A DNA stretch of 42,058 bases from CBDCWT01 sp965223305 (GTDB lineage: Bacteria > Planctomycetota > Planctomycetia > Pirellulales > Pirellulaceae). Location: the NCBI GenBank assembly GCA_965223305.1, contig CBDCWT010000049.1, positions 1 through 42,058 on the forward strand, given 5' to 3'. Within the stretch, counting starts at the first letter, position 1, and every line of letters begins with the position of its first letter. Below, piece after piece: positions 7,126-14,264 of this stretch. The notes beneath the pieces are model-generated. The model did no database searches, had not been told where the DNA came from, and worked only from the letters and a program-made list of their open reading frames with translations. Both the position numbers and the translations under genes were made by a program.

Positions 7126-8117
7126 TCGGCGTGCTTGCCCAGACAACGAGCCATCGACCTCGTCAACTGATCGAGACCTTCGCCTGTCACCGCAGAGATC
7201 AGGAGAACTTCTCGGCCGAGTTGGCCGCTCAACTGCTGATGGACCTCGCGGGCGCCAGGGAGCTCGGCCTTGGTGACCACGACAATCTCCGGTCGATCGC
7301 CCAGCTGTTTGTTGTATTGCACAAGTTCCGAGCGGATAGCGGCGTAATTCTGCTCAGGATCCGTGCCGTCCAAAGGGGTGGGTTCCACCAGATGCACCAG
7401 AATGCCCGCCCGCTCGACATGCCGCAGAAATTCGTGCCCAAGTCCCACACCCCGATGCGCTCCTTCGATCAGACCGGGAATATCAGCCATCACGAACGAG
7501 TGCTCGAAGTCTAGCTGAACGAGCCCCAGGTTCGGATGCTTGGTTGTGAACGGGTAGGCAGCAATCTCGGGACGAGCTTGTGAAAGCCGGCTCAACAGAG
7601 TGCTTTTACCGGCGTTCGGTTTGCCAATCAGCCCGACGTCCGCGATCATCTTCAGTTCCAGAATCACGTGACGGTGCTCGCCTTCTTCTCCCTGTGTCGA
7701 TTCTCGCGGCGCTCGGTTAGTGGGTGACTTGAAATGGGCGTTGCCACGACCTCCCTTACCTCCGCGTGCGACAACAAATCGTTCGCCGGCTGTCGACAGG
7801 TCTCTGATCACGAATGAGTTTTCTACATCAATCACGACCGTGCCCAGCGGGACCAAGAGGACGAGATCTCCACCGCTGCGGCCTTGTCGGTTGGAACCGC
7901 TGCCATGTTTGCCCTTTTCGGCGATCCAGCGCTTTCGGTTGGCGAAAGCCGCCAAGCTGTCGACGCCGCCGCGGGCTTCAATAATCACACTGCCTCCACG
8001 CCCCCCATCGCCTCCGTCGGGCCCCCCCTTGGGTACATACCGCTCGCGGCGAAAGCTCGAGCAACCGTTGCCGCCCCGCCCTGCCCGCAACTCGATCTGT
8101 ATTCGATCGACGAACAT
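7122..8117 (-). CDS. obg: GTPase Obg/CgtA, ribosome assembly
   Basis: 331 residues. The N-terminal Gly-rich Obg fold (about 1-157) includes GPDGGDGGRGG and GKGGRGN. The G domain has G1 GKPNAGKST, a switch Thr in YPFTTKHP, G3 DIPGLIEGAHRG and G5 SAVTGEG. The G4 motif reads TKAE instead of the usual NKxD, a change at the guanine-specificity position. Obg binds the large ribosomal subunit during its assembly. No C-terminal OCT domain is present. It lies downstream of rpmA, the common bacterial neighbour, but a terminator hairpin separates them. It overlaps coaX by four bases. Confidence 0.95.
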   Translation of the reverse strand: MFVDRIQIELRAGRGGNGCSSFRRERYVPKGGPDGGDGGRGGSVIIEARGGVDSLAAFANRKRWIAEKGKHGSGSNRQGRSGGDLVLLVPLGTVVIDVENSFVIRDLSTAGERFVVARGGKGGRGNAHFKSPTNRAPRESTQGEEGEHRHVILELKMIADVGLIGKPNAGKSTLLSRLSQARPEIAAYPFTTKHPNLGLVQLDFEHSFVMADIPGLIEGAHRGVGLGHEFLRHVERAGILVHLVEPTPLDGTDPEQNYAAIRSELVQYNKQLGDRPEIVVVTKAELPGAREVHQQLSGQLGREVLLISAVTGEGLDQLTRSMARCLGKHAE

Positions 8118-8132
8118 CTTGAACCAGGCACC

Positions 8133-8162
8133 AAAAAAGGGACGGCCAAAAAGCCGTCCCTT
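8133..8162 (-). terminator. Rho-independent terminator after rpmA
   Basis: Read on the minus strand, AAGGGACGGC pairs perfectly with GCCGTCCCTT across a six-base loop (10 bp), followed at once by a run of Ts (complement of the As at 8133-8138). It starts 20 bases after the rpmA stop and ends 15 bases before the obg start, so obg is probably expressed by partial read-through or from an unseen promoter. Confidence 0.85.
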
Positions 8163-8182
8163 GCGGTTCTTGAAAGCAACGC

Positions 8183-8434
8183 TCAGTTCTGCTGGGCGAC
8201 GACGTTGATCCGCCGCCCCTTGCGGTCGAACTGCACCACGCCGTCCACCAGAGCGAACAAGGTGTAGTCTTTTCCCTGGCCCACGTTCGTGCCAGGATGA
8301 AAGCGATTTCCGAGCTGGCGAACTAAGATGTTACCTGCACAGACCTGCTCGCCACCGAATTTCTTGACACCACGTCGCTGCGCATTCGAGTCACGTCCAT
8401 TGCGACTTGACCCTTGACCTTTCTTATGCGCCAT
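8183..8434 (-). CDS. rpmA: Ribosomal protein bL27
   Basis: 83 residues, the normal L27 length. Diagnostic sequences are the N-terminal MAHKKGQGSSRNGRDSN, then GGEQVCAGNILVRQ and HPGTNVGQGKDYTLFAL. L27 belongs to the large subunit, and its N-terminus reaches the peptidyl-transferase centre. There is no N-terminal extension of the kind cleaved in Firmicutes. A Shine-Dalgarno (GAGGTGA) lies about 7 bases before the ATG. The usual upstream partner rplU (L21) is not next to it here; the upstream neighbour is an unrelated secreted protein 141 bases away. A strong terminator follows. Confidence 0.97.
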   Translation of the reverse strand: MAHKKGQGSSRNGRDSNAQRRGVKKFGGEQVCAGNILVRQLGNRFHPGTNVGQGKDYTLFALVDGVVQFDRKGRRINVVAQQN

Positions 8435-8515
8435 CGATATTCACCTCGCGACTCTGCGACTACTTTTCGGATTTGAGGAGCAGCCTGTTTGGGTTCCGCA
8501 ACCGTTTGAGCAGAT

Positions 8516-8530
8516 GGGTTTCACAAACCC
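8516..8530. repeat. Small hairpin between rpmA and the upstream gene
   Basis: GGGTTT-CAC-AAACCC, a perfect 6-bp stem with a 3-base loop, flanked by Gly/Cys-rich ACCCTACG sequence. It looks like a short dispersed palindrome. There is no T-run, so it is a weak terminator at best for the minus-strand gene ending at 8576. Confidence 0.4.
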
Positions 8531-8575
8531 ACCCTACGCGCCTCGGTCGACACGCAAATTGCCAATAACGCTTTT

Positions 8576-9574
8576 TTAGCGATAAACCCACAAGTGATCA
8601 AGGTGTCGTTCCAGGCCGTATTTTTCCAGGGTTTGCTGCTCAATGGCGGGATTGGGTTCGCTCGGCATACCGAACCGGAACTCTCGCTCGTGTTCCAGCA
8701 CTTCGTCGCCAGGCCGCCAGAAATTCAGCTGCAGCATCTTAAAAGTGTATTCCCGCCCCGTTCCCGGAGGGTCCCCCACCCCAAATGCTCCGTCGCGATC
8801 GTGGAACCGATAGGCGTTGGTCAGCCCACCGACATAGACTGAGAAAAAGTCAATGCGAGGATCGACGTCTTCCCAGGTGACGACACCCCACACGCCGCGG
8901 TCCAGGCGATCGTCGCTCAGCGGAATCGGTATCCTGGTAATCTCCACCGTGTTGTGCAGCTTGACGCCCGGGTCTTCACGCCGCTGGATCGATCGCTGGG
9001 CAGCGGGGATCACCCGATCGGCGTATTCCTTCGAGAACTCATGACTGGCGAGCACGAAGCGAGGAAAAAAACGTCTGGTATCGTAGTTGACTTCTTCGAT
9101 GGCATGCGTAGTGTGCCCCCAACGGTCTGTGTCGGGTTTTGGGTGGAGGGCGTAACCACGATTCTTGATGCGGTAGACCAAGTACCAAATCAACTTGCGA
9201 CGCATCTTGCCGCTCGGCTGCGGCACGTCGACTTCAATCAAACGCATCGGTTTGAAGGCGAACTCCAAGTTCCAAATCGTCCGTCTGAGGACTGCAGTCT
9301 GGGCGAGAGAAAGCAGAGTACTGCTCTTGGCCGCATAGTGCGGCGTCCATTCTAGGTCCGGGATGCCACGGACGATCTCGACGATAGGTCCTGGTCCTGA
9401 GAATGTCTCCCCCTGCTCCTCCGCAGTTGGGATCACAGTCAATACCCCGGGTGCTAGGGGACGAGTGCTGCGCGTCTGACTGAATACAGGACTCGTCGAC
9501 GCTCCCACAAGCAGCGCCGCGAGGCAAGCGAGAGAGAATCGTCCAGCCGAAGGTGTGTCCATCAAAGTCCCCAT
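8576..9574 (-). CDS. Secreted protein of unknown function
   Basis: About 332 residues. A signal peptide is clear (hydrophobic FSLACLAALLVGA, then small residues and a likely cut near VFSQ), so the protein is exported. The mature part has no motif I recognise. It contains charged and aromatic stretches (WYLVYRIKNRG, WGVVTWEDVDPRIDFFSVYVGG) suggesting a beta-rich domain. It looks like a conserved planctomycete family protein, but that is an impression. Three starts are in frame: TTG 9577, ATG 9574 and ATG 9562. The last has GGGGA 5 bases upstream and leaves an intact signal peptide, so the true start may be 9562. It appears to be a single-gene unit. Confidence 0.8.
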   Translation of the reverse strand: MGTLMDTPSAGRFSLACLAALLVGASTSPVFSQTRSTRPLAPGVLTVIPTAEEQGETFSGPGPIVEIVRGIPDLEWTPHYAAKSSTLLSLAQTAVLRRTIWNLEFAFKPMRLIEVDVPQPSGKMRRKLIWYLVYRIKNRGYALHPKPDTDRWGHTTHAIEEVNYDTRRFFPRFVLASHEFSKEYADRVIPAAQRSIQRREDPGVKLHNTVEITRIPIPLSDDRLDRGVWGVVTWEDVDPRIDFFSVYVGGLTNAYRFHDRDGAFGVGDPPGTGREYTFKMLQLNFWRPGDEVLEHEREFRFGMPSEPNPAIEQQTLEKYGLERHLDHLWVYR

Positions 9575-9702
9575 CAATGCATCTGCGTCTCTTGATCCCT
9601 GGACCCTTCAGAACCGGAGCGAGCCCCGCCGCAACGGCCGCGCAAAGCTACCGCGAAAATGAGGTACCAGACTTGCGAAATGACCAAGCGTGATTCTGCG
9701 AC

Positions 9703-9730
9703 ATCAGCCGCTGGGCGTTAGCCCACGGTT
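9703..9730 (-). repeat. 28-base TAAC-loop hairpin repeat, copy 1
   Basis: On the minus strand: AACCG, then stem TGGGC, loop TAAC, stem GCCCA, G, then CGGCTGAT. Identical over 28 bases to the copies at 10188 and 27841. Confidence 0.85.
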
Positions 9731-10077
9731 TCCTACAAAACCGGATGCTACGCATTCCGGCTAATTCGTTCTTGTCCCAAAATAGGAAGTCGTCGGTTTA
9801 GTATAGTTGGGCCATCTCGGAGCGGTCAATAATTTGCGCTAGCGGCGACCTTCGGCGGTCAAGTCCCCAAGTCGCTTGTTGGAAAGACCTTACGTGCTGG
9901 TTATCGCTGGCCGCCAGCAGCGTTTTCGTGGCCGATCGACGCTGCGAAGAAAGCATCGCGGCTCGGTCGATCATCACTCACACCCTCGACAAGAGCACCC
10001 TGGAGGGCCTCTCCGTGCCACTAGTAGTCATGGTCTTCGCACCGTGCGCGAGTTTTTCACTCCGGCTTCCCTCATCC

Positions 10078-10111
10078 GGCCTTCGGCCACCTTCTCCCCG
10101 GCGGGGAGAAG
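10078..10111 (-). repeat. Double-hairpin repeat, copy 1
   Basis: Two adjacent perfect hairpins: GGCC-TTC-GGCC (10078-10088) and CTTCTCCCC-GGC-GGGGAGAAG (10091-10111). The same two-hairpin architecture, in opposite orientation and with changed stem bases, is at 27761-27795. Confidence 0.75.
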
Positions 10112-10130
10112 GGACTTTGGACAGCACGGC

Positions 10131-10158
10131 TCGGGAGGGCGAGGCTCCTGCCGAGCCG
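10131..10158. repeat. 28-base GC-rich dispersed repeat, copy 1
   Basis: A 28-base sequence beginning TCGGGAGGGCGAGG and ending TGCCGAGCCG. Its exact reverse complement is at 30441-30468, about 20 kb away. Confidence 0.8.
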
Positions 10159-10187
10159 AGGTGAGTCCGAGCGTTGGTTACAGTGGA

Positions 10188-10215
10188 AACCGTGGGCTAA
10201 CGCCCAGCGGCTGAT
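10188..10215 (+). repeat. 28-base TAAC-loop hairpin repeat, copy 2
   Basis: Same 28 bases as copy 1, in the opposite orientation. Stem TGGGC/GCCCA around loop TAAC. Confidence 0.85.
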
Positions 10216-10232
10216 TTGTCTGGTCGCCAAAC

Positions 10233-10260
10233 ATCAGCCGAGCCGCGTTAGCGGCCGGTT
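10233..10260 (-). repeat. 28-base TAAC-loop hairpin repeat, variant copy 3
   Basis: On the minus strand: AACCG, stem GCCGC, loop TAAC, stem GCGGC, T, then CGGCTGAT. The frame and loop match the other copies, while the stem differs at three base pairs that all remain paired. Confidence 0.8.
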
Positions 10261-10347
10261 CCCCTTCACCACACGAGCCAGCTTGCCGAACTGCCAGTCG
10301 GAGGGAGGGGGCCTTTGAGACAAAGCCTAACCCGGCAAGATGTGCGG

Positions 10348-10959
10348 TCAATCTTCAAAAATGCCGGCGCCGAACTCACGCTGACGTCCACTGTCGCCGT
10401 GCGGGGTGCGCGGCTCCTCCGGCGAGGGACTTGAGCTCTTTTGCGGCGCATGGGGAGGTCTGGGCTCGACCGCTGCAGGCTGGATGTCTGTCTTTTCGGA
10501 TACCTGCGGCTCGGGTCTCTCGATTTCCTCGATCGGCAAAAAGTCGTCGTAGTCGTCCTCGTAGCGCGATGTATACCCGGGCTGCTTGGCTAGTTCTACC
10601 TCGGTGCGGTATTCGGCGATCACATGCCGTTGGATCATCTCCCGACAGCCGGCGTTGATTGGATGCGCGATGTCGGCATAGAGTTTTGCCCTTCCGTCCT
10701 GATCTCGCACAGCCCGCTCGGGATGCAGCTTTCCTCCACACTGATTGCAATAGGAGGCCCTCAGGTGGTTCTTGCTGCCACACTTGCCGCAGTGTGAGGT
10801 GAGTTTACGGCTAGGCATTGCCACGAATGGGCCGTTTGTTCCTTCGATGATCTTGAGGTCTCTTACTACGAAACAATCATCGAAGGTAATAGAACAAAAA
10901 CCCTGCAGCCGATCGTCTGAATCCGCCGTGAGCTTAATGCGAACTTCAGTGATTTCCAT
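10348..10959 (-). CDS. spoVG: SpoVG-family regulator with zinc ribbon and long tail
   Basis: 203 residues; typical SpoVG is about 90-100. The SpoVG core is split. Residues 1-54 carry MEITEVRIKL, FCSITFDDCFVVRDLKIIEG and GPFVAMPSRK. An inserted zinc ribbon with C57/C60 and C71/C74 follows, and the core resumes with YADIAHPINAGCREMIQ and VIAEY to about 118. The rest is an acidic, Pro/Ser-rich, probably disordered tail. SpoVG proteins bind nucleic acid and act as regulators in Firmicutes and spirochaetes; the role here is unknown. The gene follows ispE after 12 bases with AAGGA 8 bases before the ATG. Bacillus also keeps ispE and spoVG close together. Confidence 0.9.
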   Translation of the reverse strand: MEITEVRIKLTADSDDRLQGFCSITFDDCFVVRDLKIIEGTNGPFVAMPSRKLTSHCGKCGSKNHLRASYCNQCGGKLHPERAVRDQDGRAKLYADIAHPINAGCREMIQRHVIAEYRTEVELAKQPGYTSRYEDDYDDFLPIEEIERPEPQVSEKTDIQPAAVEPRPPHAPQKSSSPSPEEPRTPHGDSGRQREFGAGIFED

Positions 10960-10971
10960 GGCGCAGTTCCT

Positions 10972-11961
10972 TCAAGTGGAAATGGCGGCAATGCGGCAGC
11001 GTGAAGGCACGGACGAGGCCGTGAAGACCCGGCCGATGTTGGCAGCGCGCAGCACTCCGGCCACGCGACGGGCATGTTGGCGATGACGGCAAATACCAAA
11101 GAAACTGCTGCCACTGCCGCTCATCTGATATCCCAACACATCAAGGCGGCGAAACAGGGTCCGCAATCGCTGTATCCATGGCGACAACCGGCTGGCTGCT
11201 GATTCCAGACGATTAAGCAAGAGACGGCCAGCGAGCGGCGTACGTCCGGCGGCCAAGGCCTCCGCAAGAGGACGCGCCGGCACCGGTTGGTCAGCGGGTT
11301 GACAGTTCGCGTAGACGGTCGCTGTCGACAAGCCGACAGGTGGACGGGCGATGACGAGGTTAAGCCTCGCGGCCGACGGGACTGCCTGGATCTGCTCGCC
11401 CCGACCTCGACAGAGCGCCAAAGCGCCCGGCAGACTGCTGATAAAGAACGGTACATCGCTGCCGATGCTGGCTGCGAGCGCGGCAAGGCGTTCGTTGTCC
11501 CAGCCAACCTTCCACACTGAATTTGCCAGCAGCAATGCTGCTGCCGCGTCGGATGAGGCGCCTCCCATTCCCGCAGCGGAGGGGATCCTCTTTACAATTC
11601 GAATTGTTGCGCCTGAGGTGACGCCCGCGGCGCGGCGAAACCGCTCGACAACCTCCACGACAATGTTGTCCTCATCACGAGGCAAAGGCCCTAATCCCGC
11701 AGCGATCTGTCCCGCAGCATTCGGGCGCTGGCCCCCCGTGTCGAAGTAGCCCGCTGCGATTCCACAGGCCCAATCGCAGCTGACGCGGACGAGTCCGTCG
11801 GAGGTTGGTTTGAAATATAACGTGTCGTGCAGGGAGATGGCGGTCATGAGCGTCTCAATCTCATGAAAACCATCGTCGCGCTTTCCTAGCACTTCCAAGA
11901 ATAGATTGATCTTCGCTGGAGCATCGGCTCGGCAAGTCCAGCCGATTCGAATGGAGTCCAT
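10972..11961 (-). CDS. ispE: 4-diphosphocytidyl-2-C-methyl-D-erythritol kinase
   Basis: 329 residues. IspE phosphorylates CDP-methylerythritol in the non-mevalonate isoprenoid pathway and belongs to the GHMP kinases. The N-terminal APAKINLFLEVLGKRDDGFHE segment is diagnostic. The GHMP ATP loop is PSAAGMGGASSDAAAAL, and the C-terminal glycine motif is MSGSGSSFFG. Between the first two lies an insertion of about 25 residues (near 67-92) relative to the usual protein of about 290. Start ATG 11961 fits the family N-terminus. It is cotranscribed with spoVG, 12 bases downstream. The divergent neighbour at 12221 is 259 bases away. Confidence 0.94.
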   Translation of the reverse strand: MDSIRIGWTCRADAPAKINLFLEVLGKRDDGFHEIETLMTAISLHDTLYFKPTSDGLVRVSCDWACGIAAGYFDTGGQRPNAAGQIAAGLGPLPRDEDNIVVEVVERFRRAAGVTSGATIRIVKRIPSAAGMGGASSDAAAALLLANSVWKVGWDNERLAALAASIGSDVPFFISSLPGALALCRGRGEQIQAVPSAARLNLVIARPPVGLSTATVYANCQPADQPVPARPLAEALAAGRTPLAGRLLLNRLESAASRLSPWIQRLRTLFRRLDVLGYQMSGSGSSFFGICRHRQHARRVAGVLRAANIGRVFTASSVPSRCRIAAIST

Positions 11962-12220
11962 TGTGTAGACCGGTTGTAAGGCGCAAAATTGCGCAGAATG
12001 AGTCTCAGCTCCTCGCTGCTGCCCTGTTCAGACACCTACCAAACCATCTGGAATTTTACTGCTGGGCCTACATAGGTCAACAGGAATCGGAGGAGGTATA
12101 AAAGCAGGGTGAATAGGCAAACAAGGGGGTTTTTGGTTTTGCCCGTAACGTTCCTGAATAGGGCCGTTGGTTCTTCGAGCTGCCGACCGCAATGACCCGC
12201 AGAACGGCTGATTTGTACCC

Positions 12221-13453
12221 ATGGAGAATCGATTTCGGCATCAAGCCTATGGACAGCGGACTCCGCCACCATCAGTGAGCTTGCTGAGTGCACAGCCGTC
12301 TCCACCGCCTGGGACGGATGAGTTTCGCGGGCGAATGCAACGCGTGGGAGCTTGCCTACGGAACGCGGGTGTGGCCGGCATCTACCTGGTGCACGGGACC
12401 TTTGTCGGGGCGGACGCTTCGGGCGCAGTTCGTGAGATCGCTCGGATGGCTCCCGGTCTTGGTCAACAGCTGCGAGGGGTCCACAAGCAAACGATCGATC
12501 GCCTCACTCGAGACGCTGGCAATTACACCCCTGACTTCGCGGCGGCCTACGAAGAGGGGTTACAGACCGCGGGTGCGCCGCGGCTACCCGTGCGTTTGCT
12601 TCATTGGTCGGGAGAGAATCACCACATTGGCCGCGCGGACGGCGCGATCCGATTACTCAGTGAGCTGGCAACCGAGCGGTTGAGTAGCGGCCAACGATGG
12701 CTAATCTGGGGACATAGCCATGGCGGTAACCTACTGGCACTCATCTCGAACTTGTTGGCCAGCGAGCCTGAGACCGTCGAGCAGTTTTTTCGCGCGGCCC
12801 GCACGTTCTACCGCTGGCCGCTATTTGGCAAGGTGGATTTGCCGATCTGGACCGAGGTTGCTGAACAGCTAAGGTCCAGCAAACGGCCGTGGAGCGGCGC
12901 GGCATTGGATCTGGTGACATTTGGGACACCAATTCGCTACGGCTGGGACGTAAATGGGTGTGGCCGGTTGCTGCATTTCGTGCATCATCGGACGGCTGGC
13001 CTTGAGGTGCCTTTCCCACCTTCGATCGACGACTTTCGTCACGCTGCCAGCGGCGACCTGATGCAGTTGCTGGGCGTCGCCGGCACCAACCTCCCACCGA
13101 CGATTTGGGCGTGGCGCGCTTGGCTGGCTGATCGTCGCCTTGGTCGGCTGTTGCAGGCAGGAATTCACAAACGGGATCTGCTCAGCCGGCTACGGGCCGG
13201 TCAGCGAGCCCACGACGCCGGTGTCAACCTGTTGGTCGACTACGGCCCGATCGAAGGCAGCATCGGCCAGCATCATGCCGGCCATGCGATTTATACACGT
13301 CAGCGGTGGCTGCTTTTTCATGCGGAGGAGACCGCCTGCCGGCTGTACGGCATGGACCGAGAAGCGGAGAATGGGTCGGACGCAGCGGCAGCGCGTGCAC
13401 CGCTCCGACCACGCCGCACGGCAAGCCCAAACAACGATGGAGAAGACACATGA
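12221..13453 (+). CDS. Alpha/beta-hydrolase-like protein
   Basis: 410 residues, with no signal peptide or membrane segment. Alpha/beta-hydrolase signs are an oxyanion-type HG at 58-59 in IYLVHGTFVG and a nucleophile elbow GHSHGG with S166, followed by small residues. VTFGTPIRYGW (about 232-242) resembles the strand after the elbow in lipase-like members, and GHAIY near 379-383 could carry the catalytic His. The substrate cannot be told; a lipase or esterase is the closest idea. The first 35 residues are Pro/Ser/Gln-rich, so the true start may be later. It overlaps cutA by four bases (ATGA), so expression is probably coupled. Confidence 0.75.
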   Translation: MENRFRHQAYGQRTPPPSVSLLSAQPSPPPGTDEFRGRMQRVGACLRNAGVAGIYLVHGTFVGADASGAVREIARMAPGLGQQLRGVHKQTIDRLTRDAGNYTPDFAAAYEEGLQTAGAPRLPVRLLHWSGENHHIGRADGAIRLLSELATERLSSGQRWLIWGHSHGGNLLALISNLLASEPETVEQFFRAARTFYRWPLFGKVDLPIWTEVAEQLRSSKRPWSGAALDLVTFGTPIRYGWDVNGCGRLLHFVHHRTAGLEVPFPPSIDDFRHAASGDLMQLLGVAGTNLPPTIWAWRAWLADRRLGRLLQAGIHKRDLLSRLRAGQRAHDAGVNLLVDYGPIEGSIGQHHAGHAIYTRQRWLLFHAEETACRLYGMDREAENGSDAAAARAPLRPRRTASPNNDGEDT

Positions 13454-13794
13454 GTGATGCCATCCAAGTTTGCACCACAGTCGCCGATCAGGCAGACGCA
13501 GAGCGAATGGCGGCGGCGCTCGTCGCAAAACGGCTGGCCGCCTGCGTACAAGTAATCGGGCCAGTCGAGAGCACGTTTCGATGGAAGGGACGGATCGAGT
13601 CGTCCCAAGAATGGGTCTGTACTGCTAAGACGACCCGCCACGCGTACGACGCGATCGAGCAAGCGATCCGCGAGCTTCACTCTTACGATGAACCCGAAAT
13701 CGTGGCCCTGCCGATTGTCATCGGAAGTCCCGGCTATCTGCAGTGGGTGTCTGACTCGGTGGACGTGGGCGATCAAGCGTCGACGCGGCAGTGA
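13450..13794 (+). CDS. cutA: CutA1-family protein
   Basis: 114 residues, typical for CutA. Family motifs are VCTTVADQADAERMA, LAACVQVIGPVESTFRWKG and IESSQEWVCTAKTT, and the C-terminal strand EIVALPIVIGSPGYLQWV is in place. CutA proteins are very stable trimers with a ferredoxin-like fold. They were first linked to divalent-cation tolerance, but the true function is uncertain. The ATG overlaps the stop of the preceding hydrolase gene and has GGAGAAG four bases upstream. The stop overlaps the GTG start of the next gene, making a chain of three. Confidence 0.95.
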   Translation: MSDAIQVCTTVADQADAERMAAALVAKRLAACVQVIGPVESTFRWKGRIESSQEWVCTAKTTRHAYDAIEQAIRELHSYDEPEIVALPIVIGSPGYLQWVSDSVDVGDQASTRQ

Positions 13795-14249
13795 ACTCCT
13801 TTCATGTCACTTTACATATGCTGCCTTCGCTGGCCGAGCCAGGCCCACCGCTGGAGACGGACGGCGGCCAGTTCTCCACGCTGCTCGTAGCGCCCTCGCA
13901 TTGTCACCAGCCGTTCAAAATCGGCTTCGAGGATGCGATGCAGAACCTCTCACTGCTGCAGCGGCTGTTTATCGAACCCGATGGCTCGTTCGTTTGGGTG
14001 AATGACCGTCATGAGCTTTCCACTTGGCAGCTCGACGGACATCTCTACGATCGACACGACCGTCTGCTGTACGTCGAACTGAAGGGGCGCTGCCCAGCGC
14101 CAGCATTCGAGCAGGTCTGCGCTGCTGTCGGCCTGACACCGAGCGGCTTCATGGCGCAGCTTCTGCAGCAGGCTGTGTTCCTGGCTCCCGCCGAGTTCAT
14201 GCGTTGGGCGTTTCCGAGCGAGACGAGCAAGAACGAGAGCGGGACGTAA
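13791..14249 (+). CDS. Small conserved-type protein of unknown function
   Basis: 152 residues, no signal peptide. I do not recognise a family. Visible features are an N-terminal His-rich stretch (FHVTLHMLPSL), an acidic LDGHLYDRHDRLLYVELKG segment, and a C-terminal part of alternating helices (LTPSGFMAQLLQQAVFLAPAEFMRWAF). Mixed alpha/beta with a stretch of short strands is likely. The GTG start overlaps the cutA stop (GTGA), which suggests coupled translation and a shared function with CutA and the hydrolase. It ends 15 bases before the convergent hydrolase gene at 14265. Confidence 0.65.
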   Translation: MNSFHVTLHMLPSLAEPGPPLETDGGQFSTLLVAPSHCHQPFKIGFEDAMQNLSLLQRLFIEPDGSFVWVNDRHELSTWQLDGHLYDRHDRLLYVELKGRCPAPAFEQVCAAVGLTPSGFMAQLLQQAVFLAPAEFMRWAFPSETSKNESGT

Positions 14250-14264
14250 GGGACCAACAGGCAG

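Larger units (their letters stand above)
9575..10347. other. 773-base gene-free stretch rich in hairpin repeats
   Basis: No coding sequence is convincing on either strand; short open frames here lack start sites and family features. The second half holds at least five repeat units: three copies of a 28-base hairpin (9703, 10188, 10233), a double hairpin (10078-10111) and a 28-base GC-rich repeat (10131-10158). It lies between the 3' end of spoVG and the 5' end of the secreted-protein gene, so it should also hold the promoter of the latter. Confidence 0.7.

Noticed and set aside
12109..12195. 28-codon frame starting GTG after GGAGGAGG in the ispE/hydrolase gap
   Set aside because: The Shine-Dalgarno is strong but 12 bases away, the peptide has no recognisable feature, and no sign of conservation can be judged.
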